Origin: Bifidobacterium colobi
GTDB taxonomy: Bacteria; Actinomycetota; Actinomycetes; Actinomycetales; Bifidobacteriaceae
Direction of reading: 5' to 3'
Assembly (NCBI RefSeq): GCF_018555455.1
Contig: NZ_JAFEJU010000004.1
Location: 62,001-126,000 of the forward strand
Length of the DNA stretch: 64,000 bases
Position 1 is the first letter of the stretch; each line of letters starts with the position of its first letter. The position numbers and the translations under genes were made by a program. The notes beneath the pieces are model-generated. The model searched no databases. It was not told the origin of the DNA and saw only the letters and a list, made by a program, of their open reading frames with translations. Below, in pieces: positions 52,819 to 63,449 of this stretch.

Positions 52819-54012
52819 ATGGCTATGTTGCGCTGGCAGACGGCGGGGGAGTCTCACGGAGAGGCCTTGGTGGCCATGATTGAAGGGCTGCCGGCTGGCG
52901 TCCGGATCAGTACAAGCGATATCGTCGGTGCTTTGGCGCGTCGTCGTCTGGGATACGGTCGCGGCGCCCGCATGAAGTTCGAACAGGATCAGGTGCGTTT
53001 GCTCACCGGCGTTCGCCATGGACTGACCCTTGGCTCGCCGGTTGCCATTGAAATCGCCAACACCGAATGGCCCAAGTGGACCGAGGTGATGAGCGCGGAT
53101 GCACTCGACCACGAACTGCCGCGTGAAGGCCGCAATGCGCCGTTGAGCCGTCCTCGCCCGGGCCACGCCGATTTGACCGGTATGCGCAAATATGGTTTTG
53201 ATGATGCCCGTCCGGTGCTGGAGCGTTCCAGTGCTCGTGAAACCGCATCCCGCGTGGCGCTTGGTGAAGTGGCTCGTCAGTTCCTGGAGCAGGCATTTGG
53301 CATTCGCACGGTGTCTCATGTAGTGGCGCTCGGTGGTGTGGCCACGAACCCTGATTTGCCACTGCCTACGCCGGATGACGTGGACGCCCTTGACGCATCA
53401 CCCGTACGCACTTTGGACAAGGAAGCCGAGCAGCGCATTATCGAGCGCATCGATGAAGCAAAGAAAGCAGCCGATACGCTGGGCGGCGTGGTAGAAGTGC
53501 TGGCATATGGCGTGCCGGCTGGCATTGGTACTTACGTGGAATCCGATCGTAGGCTTGACGCTGCATTGGCCAGCGCCATTATGGGCATTCAGGCGTTCAA
53601 GGGTGTGGAAATCGGCGACGGTTTCCTCGAGGCCGCCCGTCCGGGATCCGAAGCGCATGACGAAATCGTGGTCAATGCTGATGGCCGCATCGATCGCCTG
53701 TCCAACCGTGCCGGCGGCATCGAAGGCGGCATGTCCAATGGGCAGGTGATCCGCGTACGCGGTGCCATGAAGCCGATCCCATCCATTCCGAAAGCATTGC
53801 GCACGGTCGATGTGCTGACCGGCGAGGCGGCAAAAGCCATCAATCAGCGTTCCGACAGCACCGCAGTTCCGGCTGCCGCGGTAGTTGCCGAAGCCATGGT
53901 TCGCCTGACGCTTGCCCAGTATGCTCTGGATAAGTTCGGTGGCGATAGCGTTGAGGAAACGCATCGCAATCTTGAGGCCTACCTGGCATCCTGGCCTGAG
54001 CACATGCGCTGA
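52819..54012 (+). CDS. aroC: Chorismate synthase
   Basis: The 397-residue enzyme makes chorismate from EPSP. It starts [30 protein letters not shown], with the GESHG signature, and has [35 protein letters not shown] and [25 protein letters not shown], with [11 protein letters not shown] near the C-terminus. GAGGAAATGGCT at the start gives GAGG 7 bases before the ATG. It is the first gene of the aroC-aroKB-aroQ operon; the next gene begins 18 bases after its stop. Confidence 0.97.
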   Translation: MAMLRWQTAGESHGEALVAMIEGLPAGVRISTSDIVGALARRRLGYGRGARMKFEQDQVRLLTGVRHGLTLGSPVAIEIANTEWPKWTEVMSADALDHELPREGRNAPLSRPRPGHADLTGMRKYGFDDARPVLERSSARETASRVALGEVARQFLEQAFGIRTVSHVVALGGVATNPDLPLPTPDDVDALDASPVRTLDKEAEQRIIERIDEAKKAADTLGGVVEVLAYGVPAGIGTYVESDRRLDAALASAIMGIQAFKGVEIGDGFLEAARPGSEAHDEIVVNADGRIDRLSNRAGGIEGGMSNGQVIRVRGAMKPIPSIPKALRTVDVLTGEAAKAINQRSDSTAVPAAAVVAEAMVRLTLAQYALDKFGGDSVEETHRNLEAYLASWPEHMR

Positions 54013-54030
54013 TTGGCGGGACGTAAAGCT

Positions 54031-55653
54031 ATGGCAGCACATCCCTATGCAGTGATTCTCGGCATGATGGGTGCCGGCAAAACACGAGTCGGCAAAGAAG
54101 TGGCACATATGCTGCACCTTCCATTCGCCGATGCGGACGCTGAAATCGAACGTGAAGTCGGCATGAAGATTCCCGCATACTTTGAACAGTATGGTGAACC
54201 TGCTTTCCGCGAAGTGGAAGCGGATGTGATTGCCGATTTCCTCGAAGATTTCGACGGCATTTTCTCCCTCGGCGGGGGAGCGCCGATGACACCTTCCACA
54301 CAACGCGAATTGGCCGCGTACATCGACCGAGGCGGTAAGGTCGTCTATCTTGACGCTGATCCGCAGGAGGCTATGGAACGCGCAAACCGGGGCGGTGGTA
54401 GGCCGATGCTCAACGGTGACGCCAATGCACGGTGGAAGAAGCTGTATAAACAGCGTGACCCGGTATTCCATGAAGTATCCAACGTCCATGTGCATACGCG
54501 CGGACTCACCCCTCAAGGTGCCGCCAAGAAAGTGATAGATATGGTATCTCAGCGAATCGTTCATGTGGATGGCGCAGCCATCGAACCATATGTTGTGGCC
54601 ATTGGCGAAGGTTCAATGAATCGCTTGGTCGATGTACTTGGCACCAAACCGCGGAAAATCGCCCTTATTCATACTCAGCCGGTGCAGCGTCACTCCGATC
54701 GCGCGCGTGCATTGCTCCGCCAAGGTGGCTACGACGTATCGGATATCGTGATTCCGGATGCCGAACCGGGCAAGACCATCACCGTGGCTAACGGTATCTG
54801 GGAGAGACTCGGCAATGAAGGATTCACCCGATCGGATGCCGTGGTCGGTCTCGGTGGTGGCGCGGCAACCGATTTGGCTGGTTTTGTGGCGGCAACATGG
54901 ATGCGTGGTATCCGCTATGTGAATTGCCCGACCTCACTGCTTGCCATGGTTGACGCATCCACCGGTGGTAAAACCGGCATCAATACGCCGCAGGGTAAGA
55001 ACCTTGTCGGATCGTTCTACACGCCGGCCGGTGTTCTGGCGGATGTGACCACGCTGTCTTCGCTGCCCAATGACATTTTCATCGAAGGTTTGGGCGAAGT
55101 CGCGAAGTCCGGTTTCATTCGTGACACCGAGATTCTCCATATTCTTGAAGAACATGCGAGCGAATTGAAGCACTTCGACGGCCAAACATTCCTGGGCTCG
55201 CCGTTGGAAGAGGTCGTGGCTGAGCTGATTGAACGCACGGTTCGAGTCAAGGCCTACCATGTATCCTCCGATCTGAAGGAAAAAGGCTTACGCGAATTCC
55301 TCAACTACGGTCACACCTTGGGACACGCCATCGAAAAGCTGGAGCATTTCCGTTGGCGCCATGGCAATGCGGTGGCTGTGGGCATGGTATACGCCGCAGA
55401 GCTCGCCAATATCATGGGGCTCATCGATCGCGATGTGGTGGATTATCATCGTTCGCTGCTTTCTTCCTTGGGACTACCGATTTCGTGGAATGGCGGCTCC
55501 TTTGAAGATGTGCTGGCTCTTATGCACCGTGATAAGAAGGCGCGTGGCAATGAGTTGCGTTTTGTGGTGCTCGATTCCATTGGCCACGTAGTGCATCTTG
55601 ACAATCCATCCACCGAAGATGTGAAAGAGGCGTTCCGCCGTATCCAGCAGTAA
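54031..55653 (+). CDS. aroKB: Fused shikimate kinase / 3-dehydroquinate synthase
   Basis: The 540-residue bifunctional protein joins two shikimate enzymes. Residues 1-170 form AroK: Walker A GMMGAGKT (11-18), [19 protein letters not shown] and SLGGGAPM. From about residue 185 onward it is Aro[73 protein letters not shown] and [13 protein letters not shown]. The ATG at 54031 is used; a TTG at 54013 is an alternative start. The fusion lies between aroC and aroQ, as in other bifidobacteria. The active sites of both halves look intact. Confidence 0.95.
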   Translation: MAAHPYAVILGMMGAGKTRVGKEVAHMLHLPFADADAEIEREVGMKIPAYFEQYGEPAFREVEADVIADFLEDFDGIFSLGGGAPMTPSTQRELAAYIDRGGKVVYLDADPQEAMERANRGGGRPMLNGDANARWKKLYKQRDPVFHEVSNVHVHTRGLTPQGAAKKVIDMVSQRIVHVDGAAIEPYVVAIGEGSMNRLVDVLGTKPRKIALIHTQPVQRHSDRARALLRQGGYDVSDIVIPDAEPGKTITVANGIWERLGNEGFTRSDAVVGLGGGAATDLAGFVAATWMRGIRYVNCPTSLLAMVDASTGGKTGINTPQGKNLVGSFYTPAGVLADVTTLSSLPNDIFIEGLGEVAKSGFIRDTEILHILEEHASELKHFDGQTFLGSPLEEVVAELIERTVRVKAYHVSSDLKEKGLREFLNYGHTLGHAIEKLEHFRWRHGNAVAVGMVYAAELANIMGLIDRDVVDYHRSLLSSLGLPISWNGGSFEDVLALMHRDKKARGNELRFVVLDSIGHVVHLDNPSTEDVKEAFRRIQQ

Positions 55654-55662
55654 GGAGTACAC

Positions 55663-56109
55663 ATGACCAAAGTCATCGTTGTCAATGGGCCGAATCTCGG
55701 TCGTCTCGGCGTTCGCCAGCCAGATGTCTATGGACGACAGGATCTCGAGGAATTGCGCCGCCTGTGCACCGAGTGGGGCAAGGAGCTCGGCCTTGAGGTC
55801 GAGGTGCGTCAAACCGATGACGAAGCTGAAATGGTGCATTGGATGCATCAGGCTGCGGATGAAAAAACGCCTGTGGTGATGAATCCCGCTGCATTCACCC
55901 ATTACAGCTACGCACTCGCCGATGCCGCGCATATGGTGGGCGATGCCGGTCTGCCGTTGATGGAAGTGCATATTTCCAACCCTTCCGCACGTGACGAATT
56001 CCGCAAGCGCTCGGTGATCAGTCCGGTGGCCACCGGTACGATCACCGGTATGGGCTTCTTCGGTTACAAGCTGGCTCTTGAGGCGGTTGCGCATATCGTC
56101 GCCGAATAA
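55663..56109 (+). CDS. aroQ: 3-dehydroquinate dehydratase, type II
   Basis: The 148-residue enzyme forms dodecamers and removes water from 3-dehydroquinate. Motifs are VVNGPNLGRLGVRQPDVYG, NPAAFTHYSYALADA and EVHISNPSARDEFRKRSVISPVATGTITGMGFFGYKLAL. Where most type II enzymes have Asn-Arg-Glu in the binding loop (HISN..AREEFR), this one has HISNPSARDEFR, still conservative. AAGGAG precedes the ATG and the gap to aroKB is 9 bases. Confidence 0.96.
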   Translation: MTKVIVVNGPNLGRLGVRQPDVYGRQDLEELRRLCTEWGKELGLEVEVRQTDDEAEMVHWMHQAADEKTPVVMNPAAFTHYSYALADAAHMVGDAGLPLMEVHISNPSARDEFRKRSVISPVATGTITGMGFFGYKLALEAVAHIVAE

Positions 56110-56206
56110 CTGCCTTCAGTGAGTCACACGAAATCACGTATTGATTCGGCTGGGAGGGAACACACGGCTGACACCGCGTCATGTGAGGATGATAGAGTGA
56201 AATTCC

Positions 56207-57871
56207 ATGGTTAGAAGAACACATGGTAATGCTCAAGAACACGTCACCAAGCATATTTTCGTCACCGGTGGTGTTGTTTCCTCCCTCGGTAAAGGTCTGA
56301 CCGCTTCCTCCCTTGGACGCTTGCTGCGCAGCCGTGGCATCCACGTGCTCCAGCAGAAGCTCGATCCTTACATCAATGTGGATCCGGGTACCATGAACCC
56401 GTTCCAGCATGGCGAAGTCTACGTGACCGAAGATGGTGCGGAAACCGATCTCGACATCGGACACTACGAGCGCTTCCTTGATGTCTTCCTCTCTCAGAAG
56501 GCCAATGTGACCACTGGCCAGATCTATCAGGAAGTGCTGCGCAAGGAACGTGCCGGCGAATACCTTGGCCAGTGCGTCCAGGTCATTCCGCACATCACCA
56601 ACGAAATCAAGTCCCGCATGCGCGCCCAGGCATCCGATGATGTCGATGTAATCATCACCGAAATCGGCGGTACCGTGGGCGATATCGAATCCCAGCCGTT
56701 CCTCGAGGCGGCACGTGAAGTGCGTCGCGATTTGGGTCCGGAGAACTGCATGTTCGTGCATGTTTCTCTGGTGCCGTATATTTCCGCCGCCCATGAGCTC
56801 AAGACCAAGCCGACTCAGCATTCTGTGATGATGCTGCGTCAGCTCGGTATCTCCCCGGACGCTCTGGTGCTACGTTCCGACCGACCGCTGAACCAAGGCA
56901 TCAAAGATAAGATCTCCCTGATGTGCGATGTGGATCCGGAAGGCGTGGTCAACTGCGTGGATGCCCCGAGCATCTACGATGTGCCGAAGATCCTGTTCGA
57001 AGAGGGTCTCGATGCCTACGTGGTTCGTGAACTGGGACTTCCGTTCCATGATGTCGACTGGGATGAGTGGGCGGATTTGCTTGAGCGCGTGCATCACCCC
57101 AAGCATGAGGTCAATATCGCCATTGTCGGCAAGTACATCGACCTGCCGGATGCCTACCTGTCCGTCACCGAGGCCATCAAGGCTGGCGGTTTCGCCAACT
57201 GGGCCAAGGTCAACGTCAAGTGGGTTGCCGCCGATCGTTGCGAAACCACTGAAGGCGCTGCTGCCGCACTCGACAACATCGACGGCATCGTGATTCCGGG
57301 CGGCTTCGGCATCCGCGGTATCGAGGGCAAGATCGGCGCGCTGAAGTTCGCTCGTGAGAACGGTCTGCCGGCTCTTGGTCTGTGCCTCGGTCTGCAGTCG
57401 ATGGTCATCGAATATGCTCGCCACGTGCTGGGCATCGAAGACGCCAACTCCACCGAGTTCGAGCCGGATTGCGCCAACCCGGTCATCGCCACGATGGAAG
57501 AGCAAAAGGATATCGTGGCCGGCAAGGGCGATATGGGACACACCATGCGCCTTGGCTCCTACCCGGCAGAGCTGGAGGAAGGTTCCCTGGTCGCCGAGCT
57601 GTATGGCACCACCCATGTCACCGAGCGTCACCGCCATCGTTATGAGGTCAATGTGGCCTACAAGGATCGTCTGCGTGAGGGCGGTCTGCGTATCTCCGGC
57701 CAGAGCCCGGATGGTGAGCTCACTGAGTTCGTGGAGCTTCCGCAGGATGTTCATCCGTTCTACGTGGCCACCCAGGCCCACCCGGAGTTCAAGTCCCGCC
57801 CGACCAAGCCGCACCCGCTGTTCGCTGGTCTGGTCAAGGCCGCGCTGGATCACCAGGAAGCACGCAGCTGA
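56207..57871 (+). CDS. pyrG: CTP synthase
   Basis: The 554-residue enzyme converts UTP to CTP. The synthase domain has [26 protein letters not shown] and [38 protein letters not shown]. The glutaminase domain has the nucleophile C in [21 protein letters not shown] and the His-Glu pair in [18 protein letters not shown]. The start at 56207 adds [14 protein letters not shown] before the conserved KHIFVTGG; its ribosome site is weak. A strong terminator follows at 57920-57954. Confidence 0.98.
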   Translation: MVRRTHGNAQEHVTKHIFVTGGVVSSLGKGLTASSLGRLLRSRGIHVLQQKLDPYINVDPGTMNPFQHGEVYVTEDGAETDLDIGHYERFLDVFLSQKANVTTGQIYQEVLRKERAGEYLGQCVQVIPHITNEIKSRMRAQASDDVDVIITEIGGTVGDIESQPFLEAAREVRRDLGPENCMFVHVSLVPYISAAHELKTKPTQHSVMMLRQLGISPDALVLRSDRPLNQGIKDKISLMCDVDPEGVVNCVDAPSIYDVPKILFEEGLDAYVVRELGLPFHDVDWDEWADLLERVHHPKHEVNIAIVGKYIDLPDAYLSVTEAIKAGGFANWAKVNVKWVAADRCETTEGAAAALDNIDGIVIPGGFGIRGIEGKIGALKFARENGLPALGLCLGLQSMVIEYARHVLGIEDANSTEFEPDCANPVIATMEEQKDIVAGKGDMGHTMRLGSYPAELEEGSLVAELYGTTHVTERHRHRYEVNVAYKDRLREGGLRISGQSPDGELTEFVELPQDVHPFYVATQAHPEFKSRPTKPHPLFAGLVKAALDHQEARS

Positions 57872-57886
57872 ACATCAATACGGCTA

Positions 57887-57954
57887 ACGTGATGTAAATC
57901 ACGTACGCTCAATGAGTATTAAGGCCATGAATTCGCTTGGAATTCATGGCCTTA
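57887..57954 (+). terminator. Double hairpin terminator after pyrG
   Basis: A small stem ACGTGAT-gtaa-ATCACGT (57887-57904) is followed by a perfect 15-bp stem TAAGGCCATGAATTC (57920-57934) with GAATTCATGGCCTTA (57940-57954) and a 5-base loop. T-rich termination bases are sparse, but the second stem is very stable. Confidence 0.75.
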
Positions 57955-58021
57955 GTGCATAATGAGACCCAAGGTGCTTACGGCACTCAAGGAACAGTAA
58001 GAAGATACGTAAGAGTTCGAT

Positions 58022-59686
58022 ATGACTGATAACTATCAACCGGCTATGGGCGCATCCGAGCCCGATGCCATGAAGTCTGTGAGCGATGCTGAATCCACAG
58101 CGGTGTTTACTCCGTTTGAAGTCGCACAGCCGCCGATTGAAGATGGTGCAGGTAACGGCGCGCATACCAAGGCAGTGAAGCGTCACGTTTGGCCTTGGAT
58201 CGTACTTGGGGCAGTTGCTGTTCTCGCTGCCGTGAGTGGTGGCAGTTACTGGTACTTCCAGTCTCACGCGTTGCCTGGCGTGACATTGTGGGGTAACCCG
58301 GTAATGGGTCAGAGCCAGAGCCACATTGCAGCCAAGATCAACGATGTTGTGGAATCCACCACCGTGCCGGTGAAGTACAACGGCAAGACGGTGAACGTGT
58401 CCATGAAGGATCTGGGCCTTACCGTTGACTCCGATGCCATCGCTTCCGATGTGGTGAACGCCAAGCGCGGTGATGGATGGCAGCAGTACGCATTCTGGGT
58501 CAAGAAGGATGTCACTGTTGCGCCCGCCAGCGCAGATGCCGCGGATTGTGCAACGCTGAACAGCAAGCTCTCGGTGAGCGAGGTCAAGGCCGTTGACGCT
58601 GTTGTGCAGCTCAATGGAGACAAGAATGGTTTCGATGTCTCTGGCGGTCAGCAAGGCAAGGGCATTGACGCCACTCCGGTGGCCAAGGCTGCTATCGCTT
58701 CCGTGAAGTCCCTCGGCAAGGATCAGCCGCAAGCTGTTACTGTGTCGCTTCGTGACACCGAGCCTGTGGTGAGCGACACTGTAGCCAACGAAGCTAAGGC
58801 TACGCTGGACAACCTGATCAAGAACCCGGTAACCATTAAGGTTGAGGGACATGATATCGCCTCCATTGATGCTGCAGCTCTGGCTGCATCTACTCGCATC
58901 GATGCCAATAAGAACGGTAAGCTCAAGGCCAACGAAACCCGTAATGGTTATGTGGTGTTCGATGCTGACAAGCTTCAGCAGTACTACGAAAACACCATCA
59001 AGAAGAGCCTGCATACCGGCCGAGAGGATCGTGACGTTATCGTCAACGGTGTCGGCGATGTGCTGAAAGTCAATTCCGAAGGCCATGACGGCGTGACCGT
59101 CGCCGATGGCGCGGATACCAATGTTGGCCGTGATGCTGTCAAGGCGCTGGCCAAGGGTAGTGGTTCCGTGACCGTGAAGGGTCAGGTCGACCCGATGCAG
59201 ACCAAGACCACCAAGCGCACCGTGGTGGTTGACCTTTCCGATCATACTGTCACTGCATATGAGAACGATAAAGTTGTCATGAAGTTCAACGCTGGCGTTG
59301 GTCGTAACAACAATCCCACCACTGGTGAATGCAATGGTGATTTGTGCACACCGACCTACTGCGATCCGAACAAGTATGACAACTGCACCGCGTACGGTGA
59401 TTTCAAGATTTGGCTCAAGTACCGTAGCCAGAACATGACTGGCAACCTGACTCTGAGCGATGGCAGTAACGAGACTTGGGATGCGAAGAATGTTGGCTTT
59501 GTCAACTACTTCTCCAAGACCGGTTGCGCAATTCACCGTGTCGCTACTCAGTCCGCATTTAACAATGCCCAGCTGGTCAACGGTGGTGGTCTGTGGTCCC
59601 ATGGATGTGTTGGCATTGGTTGGGATGTTGCCCAGCAGTTCTATGATTGGGCGCTCATGGGTACTACCGTGCATGTTCAGGCATGA
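58022..59686 (+). CDS. L,D-transpeptidase (YkuD domain) cell-wall enzyme
   Basis: The 554-residue protein has a cytoplasmic tail of about 56 residues, a membrane anchor (WPWIVLGAVAVLAAVSGGSYWYF, 57-79), two peptidoglycan-binding-like domains and a C-terminal YkuD domain. The catalytic motif is HRV(...)GGGLWSHGCVGIG, with H527 and C529. It forms 3-3 cross-links between stem peptides outside the membrane. Four cysteines in GECNGDLCTPTYCDPNKYDNC just before the catalytic region could form disulfides. It has its own terminator at 59721-59750 and is not in an operon. Confidence 0.93.
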   Translation: MTDNYQPAMGASEPDAMKSVSDAESTAVFTPFEVAQPPIEDGAGNGAHTKAVKRHVWPWIVLGAVAVLAAVSGGSYWYFQSHALPGVTLWGNPVMGQSQSHIAAKINDVVESTTVPVKYNGKTVNVSMKDLGLTVDSDAIASDVVNAKRGDGWQQYAFWVKKDVTVAPASADAADCATLNSKLSVSEVKAVDAVVQLNGDKNGFDVSGGQQGKGIDATPVAKAAIASVKSLGKDQPQAVTVSLRDTEPVVSDTVANEAKATLDNLIKNPVTIKVEGHDIASIDAAALAASTRIDANKNGKLKANETRNGYVVFDADKLQQYYENTIKKSLHTGREDRDVIVNGVGDVLKVNSEGHDGVTVADGADTNVGRDAVKALAKGSGSVTVKGQVDPMQTKTTKRTVVVDLSDHTVTAYENDKVVMKFNAGVGRNNNPTTGECNGDLCTPTYCDPNKYDNCTAYGDFKIWLKYRSQNMTGNLTLSDGSNETWDAKNVGFVNYFSKTGCAIHRVATQSAFNNAQLVNGGGLWSHGCVGIGWDVAQQFYDWALMGTTVHVQA

Positions 59687-59720
59687 GTTTGCAGTGCCTT
59701 AGTTGCTGCTAGTTCATAAG

Positions 59721-59750
59721 AAAAGGATTCATCTTCGGATGAATCCTTTT
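59721..59750 (+). terminator. Terminator after the L,D-transpeptidase gene
   Basis: AAAAGGATTCATC (59721-59733) and GATGAATCCTTTT (59738-59750) form a perfect 13-bp stem closed by a TTCG tetraloop, followed by T. This is a textbook intrinsic terminator. Confidence 0.93.
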
Positions 59751-59879
59751 TCTGTTTATCTGTCCGATATGTGCGCCACATCACGTAAGCGCACAGCCAA
59801 TATTCAGTGTGGCTAGTAGTGTTTCAGCACAGGTTCTGTTAGGTTTGCTTAGGACTAAGCGAGCAATAAGGAAGGCAGG

Positions 59880-61379
59880 ATGGTGAGCGAAAACAAAGCG
59901 CCAAACGCCGCCGCTGATGTGGAGATGAGCCAGTACGTGGCTGATCGAACCCGCGTCAACGAGGATAAAATCAAAAAAGATGATGAGATCATCAGCCAAT
60001 TCGGCGATTACAGCTATGGTTGGCATGATTCTGACGCCGCCGGCGAGGCCGCAAAACGAGGCATTGATGAGAATGTAGTACGTGCCATCAGCGCGGATAA
60101 GGGCGAGCCGCAATGGATGCTGGACATGCGTCTACGTGGATTCAAGGCATTTCTGGAAAAGCCCATGCCCAAGTGGGGTGTTGACCTATCCGGCTTTAAC
60201 GCGGATGATTTCAAGTACTACGTCAAGCCCATCGACAAGCAGGCCAAGAGCTGGGATGAACTGCCGGACGATATCCGCAACACCTATGATCGACTCGGCA
60301 TTCCGGAAGCTGAGAAGAAGCGTCTGGTCTCCGGTGTGGCTGCTCAGTACGAGTCCGAGGTGATTTACAACTCCATCCAGGAGGATCTAAAGAAGAAGGG
60401 CGTTATCTTCGTGGACACCGATACGGCTGTACGCGAATACCCTGATTTGGTGAAGAAATATTTCGGCACCGTCGTTCCGCCGGAAGACAACAAATTCGGT
60501 GCGTTGAACACCGCCGCATGGTCCGGCGGCTCCTTTGTCTATGTGCCAAAGGGCGTACACGTGGATATTCCGCTGCAGGCCTACTTCCGTATTAACACGC
60601 CGGCAATGGGTCAGTTCGAACGCACCCTGATCATCGCCGATGAAGGCTCCTACGTGCACTACGTGGAAGGCTGCACCGCACCGATTTGGTCCGAGGATTC
60701 CCTGCATGCCGCCATTGTGGAGATCATCGTCGAAAAGCATGCACGCGTTCGCTACACCACCGTGCAGAACTGGTCGAACAACGTGTACAACCTGGTGACC
60801 CAGCGCGCGTACGTGCGTGAGGGCGGCACCATGGAATGGGTCGACGGCAACATCGGCTCCAAGGCCACGATGAAATACCCGGCATGCATCCTCGCCGAGC
60901 CATACGCCAAGGCTTCCACCATGTCTCTGGGCTTCGCAGGCAAGGGGCAATACCAGGACACCGGCGCTAAGATGATTCATCTGGCACCGCATACTTCCTC
61001 CACGATTGTGGCCAAGTCCATTTCCCGTGGCGGTGGCCGATCCGCTTACCGCGGTTTGGTCAAGATCGTCAAGGGCGCGGAAGGTTCTTCCAATTCCACT
61101 GTGTGCGACGCACTGTTGGTGGATGATTTCTCCCGCTCCGACACATACCCGCATGTGGATGTTCGTGAAGACGACGTGTCCATGGCTCATGAGGCCACCG
61201 TTTCCAAAATCTCGGAAGACCAGCTCTTCTACCTGATGAGCCGAGGTCTGACCGAGGAGGAAGCGCAGGGCATGATTGTGCGCGGCTTCGTTGAACCGAT
61301 CAGCCGTGAGCTGCCTATGGAATACGCGCTCGAACTCAATAGACTTGTGGAACTTCAGATGGAAGGATCGGTGGGCTGA
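59880..61379 (+). CDS. sufB: Fe-S cluster scaffold protein SufB
   Basis: The 499-residue protein is the core of the SufBC2D scaffold. It has [105 protein letters not shown] and the conserved cysteine in [11 protein letters not shown]. The ATG at 59880 (or the GTG one codon on) follows GGAAGG. It starts the SUF operon; no sufR repressor gene is directly upstream, unlike in many actinobacteria. Confidence 0.97.
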   Translation: MVSENKAPNAAADVEMSQYVADRTRVNEDKIKKDDEIISQFGDYSYGWHDSDAAGEAAKRGIDENVVRAISADKGEPQWMLDMRLRGFKAFLEKPMPKWGVDLSGFNADDFKYYVKPIDKQAKSWDELPDDIRNTYDRLGIPEAEKKRLVSGVAAQYESEVIYNSIQEDLKKKGVIFVDTDTAVREYPDLVKKYFGTVVPPEDNKFGALNTAAWSGGSFVYVPKGVHVDIPLQAYFRINTPAMGQFERTLIIADEGSYVHYVEGCTAPIWSEDSLHAAIVEIIVEKHARVRYTTVQNWSNNVYNLVTQRAYVREGGTMEWVDGNIGSKATMKYPACILAEPYAKASTMSLGFAGKGQYQDTGAKMIHLAPHTSSTIVAKSISRGGGRSAYRGLVKIVKGAEGSSNSTVCDALLVDDFSRSDTYPHVDVREDDVSMAHEATVSKISEDQLFYLMSRGLTEEEAQGMIVRGFVEPISRELPMEYALELNRLVELQMEGSVG

Positions 61380-61384
61380 TACCA

Positions 61385-62620
61385 ATGGCCGATACAACAA
61401 CACCCGTCAAGGAAATCAAGATTCCAGTCGCGGATCCGAATGACCCGTATGCCATTCCGGCAGCCATGCCGTCATCGGTGGATCATGCCGTGCGCTCGTT
61501 CGATGCGAATGATTATCCGATGCCTGATCGCAAGCAGGACGACTGGCGATACACCCCGATTGAACGCATCAACGAGTTCTTCACTGTGTTCAAACCATCC
61601 GGTGAAACGCAGATTGAAGTGTCCATGATTGATGGTTCTGAACTCGCCGAAGGAGTGAACCTCTCACAGGTGAAGCTTGGCGAAGGCCTCTCCGGCACGG
61701 TGTCCAAGCCAAACGACCGCGTTTCCGCTGTGGAATGGAATTCCGGAGCCACCGCAACCGTTCTTGAACTGAACGGTGAAATCGAACAGCCGGTACTGGT
61801 CAAGGTGCATGGCGCAGGTGAGGATCTTGATGCCTTCCATCTGGTGATCGCCGCTGCAGACCGTGCACATGCCGATGTGGTCGTGGAACATGACGGTGAC
61901 ACTCGCCTCGCCGAGGGTGTGGAAATCACCACCGGCAAGGATTCCCATGTTTCCACCACCTTCATTCAGGAATGGGCGAAAACCGCCAAGCACGTGGGCA
62001 ATCACCGCATTCATGTAGGCGAGGGCGCCTCCCTGCGCCATTCCGTCGTGACCTTAAGCGGCGATATCGTTCGACTCCGTATGGATCAGGATTTCGGCGG
62101 TGAGCAAGGCGACCTCAACATGCTCGGCATCTACTTCGTCGATCCTGGCGAACACATCGAACATCGCACGATGGTGGTGCACAACCACCCTGATTGCAAG
62201 TCTCGTGTAGTGTACAAAGGCGCATTGGACGGAAAGGGCGCACATTCCACGTGGGTCGGTAACGCGCTTATCCAGCCCACTGCGCCTGGCACGGATTCCT
62301 ATGAGCTGAACCGCAACTTGGTATTGACGCCGGGAGCCATTGCCGATTCCGAGCCGAACCTCGAGATCGAGAACGGCAATATCATCGGTGCCGGTCATGC
62401 CTCCTCGGTGGGTCGTTTCGATGATGAGGAACTGTTCTACCTCGAATCCCGCGGCATCCCTGAAGCTGAAGCCCGCAAGCTTGTGGTGCGTGGCTTCTTC
62501 GGCGAGCTGGTGGAGGAAATTGGCATCCCCGCCATTTCCGAACATTTGATGGACGTAATCGACCGTCGTTTGGCTCGCGGAGAAGATGCAGCCATGACGC
62601 AGGTCCTCGAAGACAAGTAA
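61385..62620 (+). CDS. sufD: Fe-S cluster scaffold protein SufD
   Basis: The 411-residue protein is the paralogue of SufB and forms the heterodimer scaffold. The C-terminal half carries the family block QEWAKTAKHVGNHRIHVGEGASLRHSVVTLSGDIVRLRMDQDFGGEQGDLNMLGIYFVDPGEHIEHRTMVVHNHPDCKSRVVYKGALDGKGAHSTWVGNALIQPTAPGTDSYELNRNLVL, ending in FYLESRGIPEAEARKLVVRGFF. It starts 5 bases after sufB with a GGAAGG site inside the sufB end. It lies between sufB and sufC in the usual B-D-C-S order. Confidence 0.96.
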   Translation: MADTTTPVKEIKIPVADPNDPYAIPAAMPSSVDHAVRSFDANDYPMPDRKQDDWRYTPIERINEFFTVFKPSGETQIEVSMIDGSELAEGVNLSQVKLGEGLSGTVSKPNDRVSAVEWNSGATATVLELNGEIEQPVLVKVHGAGEDLDAFHLVIAAADRAHADVVVEHDGDTRLAEGVEITTGKDSHVSTTFIQEWAKTAKHVGNHRIHVGEGASLRHSVVTLSGDIVRLRMDQDFGGEQGDLNMLGIYFVDPGEHIEHRTMVVHNHPDCKSRVVYKGALDGKGAHSTWVGNALIQPTAPGTDSYELNRNLVLTPGAIADSEPNLEIENGNIIGAGHASSVGRFDDEELFYLESRGIPEAEARKLVVRGFFGELVEEIGIPAISEHLMDVIDRRLARGEDAAMTQVLEDK

Positions 62621-62645
62621 GAACAATCGTTTTAGGAGCAATAAC

Positions 62646-63425
62646 ATGTCAACACTCGAAATCAAGGACCTGCACGTCCATGTGGAAACCAAGGAAGGCA
62701 CCAAGGAGATTCTGAAGGGTGCCAGCCTCACCGTACACTCTGGCGAAACGCACGCCATCATGGGTCCCAACGGCTCCGGCAAGTCCACGCTGGCCTACAC
62801 CCTTGCTGGTCACCCCAAGTACGTGGTCGACTCCGGCGAAGCGCTGCTGGACGGCCAGGATCTGCTGAAGATGACCCCGGATGAGCGTGCCAAGGCCGGC
62901 CTGTTCCTTGCCATGCAGTATCCGGTGGAAGTGCCGGGCGTCTCCATGACCAACTTCCTGAGGACCGCCAAAACCGAAATCGATGGCGAAGCCCCTGGCA
63001 TCCGTCAGTGGGCCAAGGATCTTTCCGCGGCCATGAAGCGTCTCAAGATGGATCCGAAGTTCGCTTCCCGTTCCGTGAATGAAGGTTTCTCCGGCGGTGA
63101 GAAGAAGCGCGCGGAAGTTCTGCAGCTCGAACTGTTGAAGCCGAAGTTCGCGATTCTCGACGAAACCGATTCCGGCCTTGACGTGGATGCCTTGCGCATC
63201 GTGTCCGAAGGTGTGAACCGCGCTAAGGAAGCCAACCAGTTCGGCATCCTGATGGTGACCCACTACACCCGTATCTTGAAGTACATCAAGCCGGACATTG
63301 TGCATGTGTTCGCAGATGGCCACTTCGTTAAGACCGGTGGCCCGGAGTTGGCTGACGAGCTGGAAGAGAACGGTTACGACGCTTACTTGCCGGAAGGCGC
63401 CGATTCCGAGTCCGCTCTTGCCTGA
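62646..63425 (+). CDS. sufC: Fe-S assembly ATPase SufC
   Basis: The 259-residue ABC-type ATPase drives conformational change of the SufBD scaffold. Motifs: Walker A GPNGSGKST, Q-loop (LAMQYPVEVPGVSMTNFL), signature FSGGEKKRAEVLQLELL, Walker B FAILDETDSGLDVDALRIV and switch H in MVTHYTRIL. AGGAGC lies 6 bases before the ATG. It sits 25 bases after sufD and 24 before sufS. Confidence 0.97.
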   Translation: MSTLEIKDLHVHVETKEGTKEILKGASLTVHSGETHAIMGPNGSGKSTLAYTLAGHPKYVVDSGEALLDGQDLLKMTPDERAKAGLFLAMQYPVEVPGVSMTNFLRTAKTEIDGEAPGIRQWAKDLSAAMKRLKMDPKFASRSVNEGFSGGEKKRAEVLQLELLKPKFAILDETDSGLDVDALRIVSEGVNRAKEANQFGILMVTHYTRILKYIKPDIVHVFADGHFVKTGGPELADELEENGYDAYLPEGADSESALA

Positions 63426-63449
63426 AACCGCGGATAAGAGGAGAAACTG